DNA of 64,000 nucleotides from an uncultured Sunxiuqinia sp. (lineage in GTDB: Bacteria; Bacteroidota; Bacteroidia; Bacteroidales; Prolixibacteraceae), in the NCBI RefSeq assembly GCF_947495665.1, contig NZ_CANLZV010000003.1:124001-188000 (forward strand). Direction: 5' to 3'. Positions 17,009-27,324 of this stretch are shown here, piece by piece (position 1 is the stretch's first letter; each line of letters begins with the position of its first letter). The translations under genes and the position numbers were made by a program. A model generated the notes under the pieces. It ran no database searches, was not told the DNA's origin, and saw only the letters and a program-made list of their open reading frames with translations.

Positions 17009-20000
17009 ATGAAAAAAAAAGTAAAACAATGTTACCCGAGGAGTGGGTGGCACAAACTGTTTCTAATTATGAAATTAGCAGTGATTCTCTTATTGGTGAG
17101 TATGCTTCAGGTGACTGCCTCGGTCTATTCGCAAAATAGCAAGTTGTCAGTTAAGGTAAGAAATCAAAGCATTGTAGATGTTTTGAAATCAATTGAGGAG
17201 CAAAGTGACTTCCATTTCTTCTATAAGAATGAGCAAATCGATGTAGATAGGAAGGTGTCTATTACAGTTGAGAATAAAACGGTCGAGGAAATATTAGAGA
17301 CCATATTTGAGGATACTGGAATTGAATACCGTTTTTTTGGAGATAAGTTGATTTTATTGTCAACAAATGATGCAAGATTCAATGGAGGAACAAGAGTTCT
17401 GCAGCAAAAAGGAAAAATTAGCGGAAAAGTGGTTGATGAGGAAGGCTTGCCATTACCTGGTGTAACGGTACTTGTAAAAGGAACAACGCAGGGGACAGTT
17501 ACCAATATGGATGGAAATTATTCTATTTCAAATGTATCTGCCGGCGAAATACTTCATTTTTCGTTTGTGGGGATGCGAACGCAGGAGCTTGTCATTGGTC
17601 GGCAGAATAGAATTAATGTAACCATGGAACCCGATGCTATTGGTTTAGAAGAAGTAGTGGCGATTGGTTATGGAACCAAGAGCAAAAGAAAAGTGCTAAA
17701 TTCAATATCAAAAGTAGATGCAGAAAAACTTGAGAATGCTTCCTACTCAAATATGGGACAAGCATTAGCAGGTGTTTCACCTGGTGTTATTTTGAAACAA
17801 AGTGGTGGTGGTCCTGGCAACGATGTCCCTTCAATATCTATTAGGGGCGGAGGTGAACCTTTGTATGTAATTGATGGGGTGGTTAGTTTTAAAAATGATT
17901 ATGCAAACCTTAGTCCGAACGATGTTCAGGACATTTCAATTTTAAAAGATGCTGGTGCGTCTGCTATTTATGGATCAAGGGCTGCAAATGGAGTAGTTTT
18001 GGTTACAACAAAAGAGGCAAAAGGGAACAGCATTAGTTATTCCAATTTGTTTAGTACTTCAACTCCGGCATTGAAACCAGATTTTCTGTCTTCTTACGAT
18101 TATGCTTCGTTTAACAATGAAATTGCAGGCATGTATGGAATTACCAAGCCTTGGAATGATGAAGCGTTGCAAAAATTCAAAGATGGGACAGATCCCAATT
18201 ATCCGTCTACCAATTGGTGGGATGAAGTATTTAAACCGGCACCATCACAAAGGCACAACCTAAGCGTAAGTGGCAAAGAGGAATCTATAGATTATTTGTT
18301 CTCGCTGTCGTTTCAAGAACAGGGAAGTGCATACAAATCCAGTGATGCACATAATCTTAAAAAATATAACTTTTTATCAAAGGTCGGTAAGTCATACGAC
18401 AAATTAGGGCTGAAATTTGATTTTACAGTCAGAAGTACATTTACTGATTATAAAGATGTTCCTTTTTCGTACTGGTTTATTTTTGGACATGTGAACAACA
18501 CATTGCCATATCAAAAGCCTTATGATGAACAAGGCCGCTATTTGGCAATCAACTCAACTAATAATCCGGCTTATGAAACCGATCCGGCTAACGGTTATAA
18601 TAATTCATGGAATCGTTATTTTAACGGAATTTCTACAGTTACATGGGATGTGCCTTGGGTTAAAGGAATGCAGCTTGGTTTTATGACCAATTACAACCTT
18701 AATTTTAGCAAATCTAAACAATGGCGGACTTTACAGCCTGTATATTCCAACGCAGGAGATAAAAATGAGCAGTCAGCGCCAACATTATCTGAATCAAGGG
18801 CAACATCAAGGAATTATACTTTGCAGTCATTTATAAAATACGAAAGGACTTTTGGTGATCACAATCTGGATCTCTCTCTTTTTTATGAAGAATCTGAAGG
18901 TTATTATTCTAACCTCTCTGCTTCAAGGAGGGATTATGTTTCAGATGCTATTGATTATTTGTTTGCCGGCCCTCAGGACGGACTCACCAACTCAGGAAGT
19001 GGCGATGAATATGCGCGAAGGGGATATATTGGGCGTTTAGGCTATGATTATAAAGATAAATACCTGCTATCTGCCAGTTTTCGTTATGATGGATCAGAAC
19101 GTTTTCGGGAAGATGATCGTTGGGGATTTTTTCCTTCTATTGGTTTAGGATGGAGGATTTCTGAAGAAAGTTTCTATAAAAATCTAATCTCCGAATCAAT
19201 TATCAACAATATGAAGCTTCGTGCATCTTATGGTGAAACAGGAAACGATGCAGTTGCGCGGTTTGCATTCCTTTCAACATTTCAACCAGTAGAAAAACGT
19301 TATTTTTGGGGCGGATCATGGATTGGAGGTTATAGTGACAATGGATTACCTGCGGGAAATATTACCTGGTACACCCAAAAAAGTTACAATGTTGGTTTAG
19401 AGACAGATTTTTTTAATAACCGTTTAAAAACTGTATTTGATGGTTTTTATTATCGTACAAATGGTTATTTGGCAAATCCGGAGGATGTTTATACTACGCC
19501 TTTGGGAACTTCATTGCCAAAAATTAACTATGGTTCAACTCGTCGCGGTGGCTACGAAATAAATTTAAATTGGAACGATAAAATTGGTGACCTGGAATAT
19601 TCATTAGGTTTTAACCTAACTCATTATGAAAGTTTCTGGGAACTTAAGCCAGATGAATCGGAATCATCGTTGAAAAATCCAAGAACCCGTGAGACATACG
19701 AATCAAACTATACTGGGACAGGATATTCTAGTTTAGGGTATTATAACACAAATCAAGATATTTTAAATAGTCCACGTCGCTTAGGTTCAGTTGATTTGCT
19801 TCCGGGCGATTTAAAATATAAAGACCTTAATGGAGACGGGCAAATTAATGGCGATGATTTTGGAAGGATTGGAAACGGAGGTTCTCCTGACTATTACTAT
19901 GGGATCAATCTTGGTGCATCGTATCGTGGTTTTTACATGTCGGCAGTTATTCAGGGAGCCAGTAATTTCGATATGTGGCTAGACGGCAGATACTCTTACG

Positions 20001-20371
20001 ATGATGGAGGAGCAGACCTTTTAACTGTAAAACCACAAACCGATGTTTGGACCTCTGGCAATCCCAATGCAAGATTCCCACGGATTAATCCAACAGGAAA
20101 AAGAGAAAATAATGTGGGGCCAACTTCTGATGCATGGTTGTTAACATTGAGCTATGTAAGGTTGAAAAATATTGAGTTAGGCTATAACTTCAAAATGCCA
20201 CAACTACAAAAGGTTGGTATTAACGATCTTCGTGTATTTGTTAATGGTACCAATTTATTAACCTATGCCCCAAAAGTTGATGGGATATTTGATCCGGAAG
20301 CAAGTGACGGTTTTGGGTATGGTTACCCAGTTGAAAAGGTTATGTCTATTGGTTTAAATGTTAAATTTTAA
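17009..20371 (+). CDS. SusC/RagA-family TonB-dependent transporter with N-terminal STN signalling domain
   Basis: A 1120-residue outer-membrane importer and signal transducer of the fucosidase PUL. After a signal peptide (to SVYSQ, about residue 42) comes a secretin/TonB N-terminal (STN) domain (about 45-120, VLKSIEEQSDFHFFYKNEQI) that contacts FecR, a carboxypeptidase-regulatory-like domain (about 135-210, GLPLPGVTVLVKGTTQGT), a plug with EEVVAIGYGTKSKR and LYVIDGVV, then the barrel ending in GLNVKF. The long N-terminus and the adjacent sigma/FecR genes mark it as the inducible type, unlike the two SusC proteins in region 1. SusD follows by 12 bp. Confidence 0.96.
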   Translation: MKKKVKQCYPRSGWHKLFLIMKLAVILLLVSMLQVTASVYSQNSKLSVKVRNQSIVDVLKSIEEQSDFHFFYKNEQIDVDRKVSITVENKTVEEILETIFEDTGIEYRFFGDKLILLSTNDARFNGGTRVLQQKGKISGKVVDEEGLPLPGVTVLVKGTTQGTVTNMDGNYSISNVSAGEILHFSFVGMRTQELVIGRQNRINVTMEPDAIGLEEVVAIGYGTKSKRKVLNSISKVDAEKLENASYSNMGQALAGVSPGVILKQSGGGPGNDVPSISIRGGGEPLYVIDGVVSFKNDYANLSPNDVQDISILKDAGASAIYGSRAANGVVLVTTKEAKGNSISYSNLFSTSTPALKPDFLSSYDYASFNNEIAGMYGITKPWNDEALQKFKDGTDPNYPSTNWWDEVFKPAPSQRHNLSVSGKEESIDYLFSLSFQEQGSAYKSSDAHNLKKYNFLSKVGKSYDKLGLKFDFTVRSTFTDYKDVPFSYWFIFGHVNNTLPYQKPYDEQGRYLAINSTNNPAYETDPANGYNNSWNRYFNGISTVTWDVPWVKGMQLGFMTNYNLNFSKSKQWRTLQPVYSNAGDKNEQSAPTLSESRATSRNYTLQSFIKYERTFGDHNLDLSLFYEESEGYYSNLSASRRDYVSDAIDYLFAGPQDGLTNSGSGDEYARRGYIGRLGYDYKDKYLLSASFRYDGSERFREDDRWGFFPSIGLGWRISEESFYKNLISESIINNMKLRASYGETGNDAVARFAFLSTFQPVEKRYFWGGSWIGGYSDNGLPAGNITWYTQKSYNVGLETDFFNNRLKTVFDGFYYRTNGYLANPEDVYTTPLGTSLPKINYGSTRRGGYEINLNWNDKIGDLEYSLGFNLTHYESFWELKPDESESSLKNPRTRETYESNYTGTGYSSLGYYNTNQDILNSPRRLGSVDLLPGDLKYKDLNGDGQINGDDFGRIGNGGSPDYYYGINLGASYRGFYMSAVIQGASNFDMWLDGRYSYDDGGADLLTVKPQTDVWTSGNPNARFPRINPTGKRENNVGPTSDAWLLTLSYVRLKNIELGYNFKMPQLQKVGINDLRVFVNGTNLLTYAPKVDGIFDPEASDGFGYGYPVEKVMSIGLNVKF

Positions 20372-20383
20372 GAGAAAATAGAA

Positions 20384-22126
20384 ATGAAAAATAAAATAAA
20401 ATATATTGCATTTCTGGCTTTTTCAATAATAATTGTTGCAGGTTGCCAGGATGATCTATTGGATAAAAAGCCGTTGGATAAAATATCCAGTGCAGATGTT
20501 TGGGGAAGTAAAGGCTTGATTGATGGTTATATGGCCGATGTATATGCCCACGTGATACCGATGTACACATTCAATTTTCAAAGTGAGGATGATTGGTCTG
20601 ACGATATACACTCTGATTTTAACCGTTCAGTAACGCAAGAAGTGATTGATGATTCATACAATGCAGGATGGAACCAATATGGCAAGATCCGTTTGTGCAA
20701 CCAGGCAATTACAGAACTTGAGAGAAGTGAGGTGCTAAGTGAGCAAGAACAAAAGGAGTCGTTGGCAGAAGCAAAAATGTTAAGGGCAATGACTTACTTT
20801 TGGATGGTAAGGCGATTTGGTGGAGTAATGAAAGTAGATCGTGTATTGGAACCTACTGAAGATATGAAATTACCTAGGGCATCCGAATCAGAAATGATTG
20901 ACTTTATGGTTGAAGACCTAAAATATGCTAAAGACAATTTACCACAAACTTCTCCGAAAGGAAGATTAAACAGGGCTGCAGCACACGCTTTCCTCGTAAG
21001 GGTATTGTTGCATGGTTTACGCTACAATGAGGTAATTACAGAAGCCAATGATTTTATAAACGTAAAAGAGAATTATGGCTATGCGATTGATCCTGATTTT
21101 AATGGGATACATAATAATTTTGGCGGAGTAAATTCTTCAGATAATATTTTTGTTCGTTATGGAGATTCAGATGGATTGCATATGGAAAATACACCAATGC
21201 AATACCGTTTGCCCCTGGCAAATGGAGAAAACGACAAGCCAGAAACAATTAATGACTATGAACCAAGTTATTATGGCTGGGCAATGCAATATCCGACTCA
21301 AGATTTAGCTGATGCTTTTTTAATGATTGATGATGATGGAGTAGCTAAAAAATGGTGGGAAACCAATCTATGGCAACAGCATAAAGACGATGGTGAAATG
21401 GCAACAGCCTGGATGTACAAAAATAGGGACAATCGTTTCTATGCCACATTAATTTACGATGGTGCAATTTATTCTGGCGATACAATTAACATCCGTCCTC
21501 CCTATTGGGCACATCGTTCGCAAATGACCCGTAACCTCCATAGGGCAATGACCGGCTATTTGTTCAGAAAAGGGATGTATGACGACCTTGCTAACTTTGG
21601 ATGGCCTCCACGTCCGCAAGAATATCATTGGCCATTAATCCGTGTGTCTGAAGTCTATCTGAATTATGCCGAAGCTTTAATCAGGACAGGAAAAGAAGGT
21701 GATGCATTACCATACATAAATGCAACGCGTACAATCCATGGCCAATTGCCTGAAGTTACTTCTATAGCAAATATATTAGAGGTATATAAGAATGAAAGAC
21801 GTTGTGAACTAGCGTTTGAATTGCACCGTTATTGGGACCTTATCCGTTGGGCAAAAGCTGAAAATCTGAATACAGTACCTGAATTAAACGTTGAACCAAC
21901 GTATATCGATATCAGTTCTGATGGATCTACCTATGCAGTACTCACGGTAAACGGAGATTTTGTTAGTGGCGATCAGGATTTTTACAATACAATTGAAAAT
22001 AAGGTATATAACAACGGTGGTGTTTTTGCACCTCGGGTATTTACTCAAAAGCGCTTTTATTTTCCTGTTCCCAGAAGTGAAATGCAGGAAAATCCAAATT
22101 TAGCACCTCAGAACCCTGGCTGGTAG
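20384..22126 (+). CDS. SusD/RagB-family glycan-binding outer-membrane lipoprotein
   Basis: A 580-residue lipoprotein with lipobox VAGC (cysteine near residue 21) followed by QDDLLDKKPLDKIS, the classical RagB/SusD N-terminus, a tetratricopeptide-like helical body (AKMLRAMTYFWMVRRFGG) and the C-terminal RWAKAEN and NPGW elements (PF07980/PF14322 type). It differs from the SusD-like_2 proteins of region 1. Together with the upstream SusC it should capture and import a fucosylated oligosaccharide. Confidence 0.95.
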   Translation: MKNKIKYIAFLAFSIIIVAGCQDDLLDKKPLDKISSADVWGSKGLIDGYMADVYAHVIPMYTFNFQSEDDWSDDIHSDFNRSVTQEVIDDSYNAGWNQYGKIRLCNQAITELERSEVLSEQEQKESLAEAKMLRAMTYFWMVRRFGGVMKVDRVLEPTEDMKLPRASESEMIDFMVEDLKYAKDNLPQTSPKGRLNRAAAHAFLVRVLLHGLRYNEVITEANDFINVKENYGYAIDPDFNGIHNNFGGVNSSDNIFVRYGDSDGLHMENTPMQYRLPLANGENDKPETINDYEPSYYGWAMQYPTQDLADAFLMIDDDGVAKKWWETNLWQQHKDDGEMATAWMYKNRDNRFYATLIYDGAIYSGDTINIRPPYWAHRSQMTRNLHRAMTGYLFRKGMYDDLANFGWPPRPQEYHWPLIRVSEVYLNYAEALIRTGKEGDALPYINATRTIHGQLPEVTSIANILEVYKNERRCELAFELHRYWDLIRWAKAENLNTVPELNVEPTYIDISSDGSTYAVLTVNGDFVSGDQDFYNTIENKVYNNGGVFAPRVFTQKRFYFPVPRSEMQENPNLAPQNPGW

Positions 22127-22157
22127 TATAATTTGTAATGATTTAAAAAAAAATAAG

Positions 22158-22622
22158 ATGAAAAAAAATAAAATATATTTCTTGACCTTTATTGTGGTTT
22201 TACTGGCTTTCAGTTCTTGTCGGATGGGCTTGGATGAACTGCCTACCTTTGAAGAAGCTGAAATGACAGATTTTTGGTTTGAATACCGAGAAATTATAAC
22301 CAAACAGTATCCGGATGGTTCTTCTTATGAACAAGTAGAGTTTACAGATCTTAAATCAGCTTGTTCATTCGAAGTATTAAGTGAGTCAGGAGGGACTGTT
22401 GAGGGAAAAGTAACCATAAACAAATCACAAACAGATAAAGATATTAAGCTGTCTAGTATCACTGGTAAAGCAGAGATATCTACAGCTGCAACCATAAGCC
22501 CGCTTGATGGCTCTCCCAGGCTTGGTAGCCCAGGAGACTATTCAGGCAAGGTTAGTTATAAGGTTGTTGCTGCTGATGGTAAAACAACCAAAATTTTTGA
22601 AATAACTACAGTCTTAAACTAG
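22158..22622 (+). CDS. Small surface lipoprotein, DUF5018-related, putative glycan-binding accessory
   Basis: A 154-residue lipoprotein: signal peptide with lipobox FSSC (cysteine at residue 21), then a short acidic linker (DELPTFEEAEMTDFWFEYRE) and a beta-rich body. Its position, 31 bp after susD and before the enzymes, is that of a SusE/SGBP-type accessory. The pattern TDFWFEYR and the closing KTTKIFEITTVL resemble DUF5018-related domains that often accompany SusD proteins, but I make that match from memory. No catalytic motif is visible. It is too short to hold more than one or two small beta domains. Confidence 0.75.
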   Translation: MKKNKIYFLTFIVVLLAFSSCRMGLDELPTFEEAEMTDFWFEYREIITKQYPDGSSYEQVEFTDLKSACSFEVLSESGGTVEGKVTINKSQTDKDIKLSSITGKAEISTAATISPLDGSPRLGSPGDYSGKVSYKVVAADGKTTKIFEITTVLN

Positions 22623-22635
22623 TTAGTTAGACTTT

Positions 22636-22675
22636 AATGGGTATGGATGAGACTGCGTTTTATTCATATCCATTT
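22636..22675 (+). terminator. Imperfect hairpin with short T tract, possible attenuator
   Basis: AATGG...CCATT and TAT...ATA pairings with small bulges, followed by TTTTG, 14 bp after the lipoprotein stop. It lies at the boundary between the importer genes and the enzyme genes, where PULs often reduce downstream expression. It is imperfect, so the call is weak. Confidence 0.35.
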
Positions 22676-22806
22676 TGTCATTTTGAAGTCGAGTATTAAT
22701 GTTCTTTATACAATGACATTATCTTAAGTTTTTCATTATAAGCTATTGTTTGTATTCGAAGCATGTATTAGTTGTTGCTTCGAATTATTATTTTAAAATT
22801 AATAAT

Positions 22807-25332
22807 ATGAAGATAAGTAAAGTCAAGTTGATGGCATTTATTTGCCTTTTGTTTTTTTATTTTAGTACACTGGGACAAATAAATTCCTCAATATTTAAAG
22901 TTGATAATGCAACTTATCTCAACAAACATGATATTGTTTATAGAACTCCAGCTTATGAAGGTTTTGAAGGTTTCCCTATAGGTAATGGTGACCTTGGAGG
23001 AATGGTGTGGAACCATAAAAATGGGATAGAAATCCAAATCAATAAAAACGATCTGTTTGACCAGCCCAATGCAGAAGCCGGCGCCACCTTGCGTGGAGGA
23101 GCTCGTCTTAATATTGATTTTGGGACGCCCACTTTTGAGTGGTTATACCTCAACGATTTTGACGGGCGACTATCGTTAAAAGATGCCGAAGCTACTTTTA
23201 ATGTCAAAACACCATTTCAGGAAAATAACATCCAGACATGGGTTTCTGCCAATAAAAATGTTTGGTTTATCCGGATAAGTTCGAAGAATATAAACAACGG
23301 TAAAACGAAAATTCGTACTTCGCTCGAACGCTGGGGAAGCAGGGCTTTTCCCGGCTGGTATGGCGGCTATACAAAAAATTCGGAAATTGGTTTAGGAAAT
23401 ACACATTCAAAAATTATTGGAACCGACATTGTATTGGAAGAAAGTCTTAGTGGGCTAAATTTTTCAGTTGCATGCCGTTTGATTGGGGATGGTGTTGAAG
23501 CACAAAAGATAAGTTCAAACAGGGTCGAACTTGAAACCAAGGTTAATAGGGAGCATGACATTCTTTTGATGGTTTCACTGGTCACTTCCAATGAATCGGA
23601 AACACCAACGCAAACCGCAATTGAGTTGTTAAACGAGGCTGAGAATAATGGAATTGAAAATGAGAAGAACCTTCACTCGCAATGGTGGAAGGATTTCTGG
23701 AACCAGTCCTTTGTGCATATTGGAGATGATTACCTTGAAAATATTTATTACCTCCGCAGGTATTTGATGGCAAGTAGTTCAAGGGGGAAATATCCGGTTG
23801 TTTTTAATGGCGGGCTATGGAACTGGAACCATGATGTGAGAAATTGGGTAACACCTCACCATTGGAACACACAGCAACAATACTGGGGATTGGCACCGCA
23901 GAATGATTGCGAATTAATGCTTCCGTATTTAAACACTTATTACCGGATTATGCCGGAAGCGGAAAAACATGCCAAAATGAGGGGCGCAGATAATTCCATT
24001 CTTTGGAGTGAGGCACATGATTTTTTTGGTAGTATGACTTTCTGGAACAGAGGGGATATGATTAACAATTTCACCCCTGCCAGTCAGATTGCCGGATTCT
24101 TTTGGGAATACTTTCAATATACCTGTGATACTGTATTTTTAGAAAAGAAAGCCTATCCTTTTTTGAAGAAAGCTGCTGAATTTTATGTACAGACCTTACA
24201 ATGGGATGAATCAAAAAAAGAGTTTTTTATATCTCCTTCGCAGCCGTATGAGAGTCCACGTTCTAACAATCTGAAGAATACGATTACAGACCGTAATATG
24301 ATCATTTCAACGATGACTGCCTGCATTTCTTCTGCAAAAATACTGGAAAGAGACAATAAAAAAGTTAAAGAATGGCAGCATATCATTGACCATTTGTGGC
24401 CTATTCCTTTCCGGGAAGAAGAAGGGATTGGAGAAATTATGCAACTGGGCTATAACCAGGATGGATCGGTTTATCCTAAAAAAGAAGACTATGGAGACTG
24501 GACCAATCATTTCAGCGCTAACACTTCGTTGGTCTTTCCTGCAAATATTATTGGCATTGACCAAAAAGGGAGCCGGGAGTACAATGCTGCTGCCAATGTT
24601 GTAAAGAGCCATTCACCTTCGAAAAATGCGATATCACCCGATCCGATAGTGGCGGCCCGCTTGGGTTTAGGCGAAGTTGCTTTGGAGCGGATAACCAACC
24701 AGGTTCGACGTTTGCAACACTTTCCACAGGGCCTTTTTTATAACATTGACCATTGGTACTATTTGTCTCTGTATGCAGACTCCGTTAAAACACCGGATAT
24801 TACCACTCAGCGTGACTATCTTTATGATGAGCGGTGTAAATACGAAAAGGGGCATCCTGCAAAGCCGTTTATCCAATGTGGATTAGAACCAATGAGCATA
24901 TTTACTTCTACAATCAATGAGATGTTATTGCAAAGTAATGAAGGTAAAATCCGGGTTTTCCCAGCGGTTCCGGAAGGTTGGAATCCGGCATTTAAACTTC
25001 GGGCAAGGGGAGCATTTATCGTTTCGTCGGAAATGAAAGAAGGAATTGTTGCAGCGGTTCAAATTGAAAGTATAAAGGGAAGTACTTGTAAATTGGTTAA
25101 TCCTTGGCCAGGTCAAAGGGTTGATGTATTGAATGCGAATGATGAATCTGTAGTTAAGGTAAAAAAGGAAAAGGATGGTCTCATTGTATTTGACACAAAA
25201 GCATTGGGAAAATACATTATTGTGATGAAAGGAACAAAGCCATCAATGAATAGAACAGTATTCAAAAGTATTCGAAATGATAAACCAAAATATTTTAAAG
25301 AAGCGGTACTTGGGAAAGAGCGGAATTTTTAA
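22807..25332 (+). CDS. Divergent GH95-like (alpha/alpha)6-barrel glycoside hydrolase
   Basis: Secreted enzyme of 841 residues when started at the Met that begins a good signal peptide (MKISKVK to TLGQ); the longer frame from 22750 has no such start. The N-terminal beta-sandwich carries FPIGNGDLGGMVW, the GH95/DUF5703-type opening motif. The barrel contains H-W-N-T-Q (H352, N354, Q356) where GH95 fucosidases have H-x-N-x-N, and I find no equivalent of the FQ-D-GN aspartate. It is therefore not a standard GH95 fucosidase and may belong to a related uncharacterised family. It opens the enzyme block of the PUL. A near copy of its last codons and 3' spacer recurs at 27244-27300. Confidence 0.75.
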   Translation: MKISKVKLMAFICLLFFYFSTLGQINSSIFKVDNATYLNKHDIVYRTPAYEGFEGFPIGNGDLGGMVWNHKNGIEIQINKNDLFDQPNAEAGATLRGGARLNIDFGTPTFEWLYLNDFDGRLSLKDAEATFNVKTPFQENNIQTWVSANKNVWFIRISSKNINNGKTKIRTSLERWGSRAFPGWYGGYTKNSEIGLGNTHSKIIGTDIVLEESLSGLNFSVACRLIGDGVEAQKISSNRVELETKVNREHDILLMVSLVTSNESETPTQTAIELLNEAENNGIENEKNLHSQWWKDFWNQSFVHIGDDYLENIYYLRRYLMASSSRGKYPVVFNGGLWNWNHDVRNWVTPHHWNTQQQYWGLAPQNDCELMLPYLNTYYRIMPEAEKHAKMRGADNSILWSEAHDFFGSMTFWNRGDMINNFTPASQIAGFFWEYFQYTCDTVFLEKKAYPFLKKAAEFYVQTLQWDESKKEFFISPSQPYESPRSNNLKNTITDRNMIISTMTACISSAKILERDNKKVKEWQHIIDHLWPIPFREEEGIGEIMQLGYNQDGSVYPKKEDYGDWTNHFSANTSLVFPANIIGIDQKGSREYNAAANVVKSHSPSKNAISPDPIVAARLGLGEVALERITNQVRRLQHFPQGLFYNIDHWYYLSLYADSVKTPDITTQRDYLYDERCKYEKGHPAKPFIQCGLEPMSIFTSTINEMLLQSNEGKIRVFPAVPEGWNPAFKLRARGAFIVSSEMKEGIVAAVQIESIKGSTCKLVNPWPGQRVDVLNANDESVVKVKKEKDGLIVFDTKALGKYIIVMKGTKPSMNRTVFKSIRNDKPKYFKEAVLGKERNF

Positions 25333-25358
25333 TCAAGCGTTAAAAGATTATTAAAGAG

Positions 25359-27116
25359 ATGGATAAAAAAAGAATATTAGGAATTCATTATAAGGCAATA
25401 TTAATGCTGTGTACATTTATCATCTGGGGCGGAGTAACGATAAATGCCCAAACCAAAAACAGATTGGCCACACCATCCCCCGAACAAATCTTGTGGCAGC
25501 AAATGGAACAAACCATGTTTATCTGCCTCGACCCATGTACCTGGGAAGGAATTGAACAAGGCAATCACACCTATCCAATTGAAAAAATCAATCCTTCGAA
25601 GTTAGATGTCAATCAGTGGCTGGATGCAGCAGAAGCTTTTGGAGCTAAAATGGTTTTATTTGTAGCAAAACACTCCAGTGGCTTTTGTTGGTGGAATACT
25701 GAAACTACCGATTACGGTATAAGAAATACTGCGTATAAAAATGGTAAGGGAGATGTACTTAAAGAATTATCAGATGCTTGCTGGCAACGAGGAATTAAAT
25801 TAGGGATTTACGTTTATCCCGGCGACCTAACCTGGGGAGCTTACCTGGGCGGAGCAGGACGAACCAAAGACCCCGCAAAACAAGAAGGATACAATAAAGT
25901 GCTTCGCCAGCAATGGGAAGAAGTTTTATCGCGTTACGGCGAGGCAACCGAAATATGGTTTGATGGGAACTGTATTATCCCCATCGATGATATTAAAGAA
26001 AAATATGCCCCCAATGCTATTGTTTTCGGTAGTTCTATGGCAAATATCCGTTGGGTAGGAAATGAGCGTGGCTATGCCCCGTATCCGGCATGGAATACCG
26101 TTAAAAAGGAAGATGGAGGAACCGGTTCTGCAACTGCTGCGCATAGCGACCCCAATGGGGATATGTGGATGCCCCTTGAGGTAAACACCACCTTAAAAGA
26201 CCACTATTGGTTCTGGTCTCCGGAAAACGAAAAACACTTAAAATCATTAGACCAGCTTGTGGAGAACTATTACAAATCTGTTGGTAGAGGTGGGGTGTTT
26301 TTACTGAACTCAGCACCCGACACATCTGGTTTGATCCCTGCTGCCGATATGAAATTGTATCAGCAATTGGGAGATGAGATTCGCAGAAGGTTTTCACAAA
26401 GTATAAAAGAGACTTCAGGAAAAGGTAAAACTGTAGAACTTGACCTTGGAAAAGTAACTGAAATAGACCACGTAATAACCATGGAGGATATTGCCTTTGG
26501 TGAACGCATAAGGAAATATACCCTTGAAGGTTCCAAAGACGGAAACACTTGGTTTGAAATCGTTAAAGGAATTTCAGTAGGACATAAACGCATTGATAAA
26601 TTTAAACCCGTAAAAGTCCGTAAAATACGTTTCTGTGCCAACGAATATGCAGCGTCACCTGTGATAAAGAAACTGGCTGTTTACATGGTTGGTGATAAAA
26701 AGAACTACGACAGGCTAAAAAGCGATAAAGATGATTTTGGTTATTCATGGGAGGCTGGTCAGTCGAAAGAATATATCGATTTGGTGGAAGTTGGAAAAGC
26801 TTCAGGTTTTGCTGAAACGACAAACGAGCGACAGTTTACCGTTGATTTATCTAAAATAATTGACCGCCCCGGACAATATGAACTGTTCGTTGCAAAGAAA
26901 GTAAATGGTACTACAAATAAACCATCGGAGGCTGCAATTCTTTTGGAGGGAAACGAGACTCCAGGTTTTTGCAAAATCGACTGGGTTTTTGGACGTATGG
27001 AATTAAACATTACCGCGCACCCAACCATGAACGAAAATTCAATTAAAGTAATTTTTAATCTGGCTGATAAAGTTCAGGATGAAAAGGTATTCCTGAGAAA
27101 AGTAATTTTTAATTAA
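25359..27116 (+). CDS. GH29 alpha-L-fucosidase
   Basis: A 585-residue secreted (signal peptide to TINAQ) retaining fucosidase. The (beta/alpha)8 barrel shows AKMVLFVAKHSSGFCWW (about 96-112) and the nucleophile motif EIWFDGN with Asp202; the C-terminal part (about 350-585) holds beta-sandwich domains, including a discoidin-like segment (VTEIDHVITMEDIAFGERIRKY). The KHSSGFCWW variant, rather than the KHHDGF of the fucosidase at 28518-30503, is shared with the paralog at 33026-34696, so these two form one subgroup. It follows the GH95-like gene by 26 bp. Confidence 0.92.
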   Translation: MDKKRILGIHYKAILMLCTFIIWGGVTINAQTKNRLATPSPEQILWQQMEQTMFICLDPCTWEGIEQGNHTYPIEKINPSKLDVNQWLDAAEAFGAKMVLFVAKHSSGFCWWNTETTDYGIRNTAYKNGKGDVLKELSDACWQRGIKLGIYVYPGDLTWGAYLGGAGRTKDPAKQEGYNKVLRQQWEEVLSRYGEATEIWFDGNCIIPIDDIKEKYAPNAIVFGSSMANIRWVGNERGYAPYPAWNTVKKEDGGTGSATAAHSDPNGDMWMPLEVNTTLKDHYWFWSPENEKHLKSLDQLVENYYKSVGRGGVFLLNSAPDTSGLIPAADMKLYQQLGDEIRRRFSQSIKETSGKGKTVELDLGKVTEIDHVITMEDIAFGERIRKYTLEGSKDGNTWFEIVKGISVGHKRIDKFKPVKVRKIRFCANEYAASPVIKKLAVYMVGDKKNYDRLKSDKDDFGYSWEAGQSKEYIDLVEVGKASGFAETTNERQFTVDLSKIIDRPGQYELFVAKKVNGTTNKPSEAAILLEGNETPGFCKIDWVFGRMELNITAHPTMNENSIKVIFNLADKVQDEKVFLRKVIFN

Positions 27117-27124
27117 AATCAGTT

Positions 27125-27313
27125 CATTATGCTTCCTATAGAACCTCTTTTATTGCTCTAATTTTACTGGCCATTGTTTCATGTAAAAGTGAAATTGTTG
27201 AACAGAATAATAGTCTCTTTGCGGAGGCATTGGAAAATGATGACCAAAATATTTTAAAGAAGCTGTGCATGGGAAAGAGCAGAATTATTAATCAAACGTT
27301 TTTTAAAATTATA
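27125..27313 (+). pseudogene. Deletion scar: lipoprotein signal fragment joined to the tail of a GH95-like gene
   Basis: Between two intact genes lies an open frame beginning like a lipoprotein signal peptide (FIALILLAIVSC). From 27244 the DNA matches the end of the GH95-like gene (25285-25341) at about 51 of 57 positions, in a different frame but keeping that gene's own stop. The following spacer is also similar. This is best explained as the leftover ends of a deleted gene or genes, one of them a paralog of the GH95-like enzyme. No function is expected. Confidence 0.6.
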
Positions 27314-27324
27314 AATGAGTGCAG

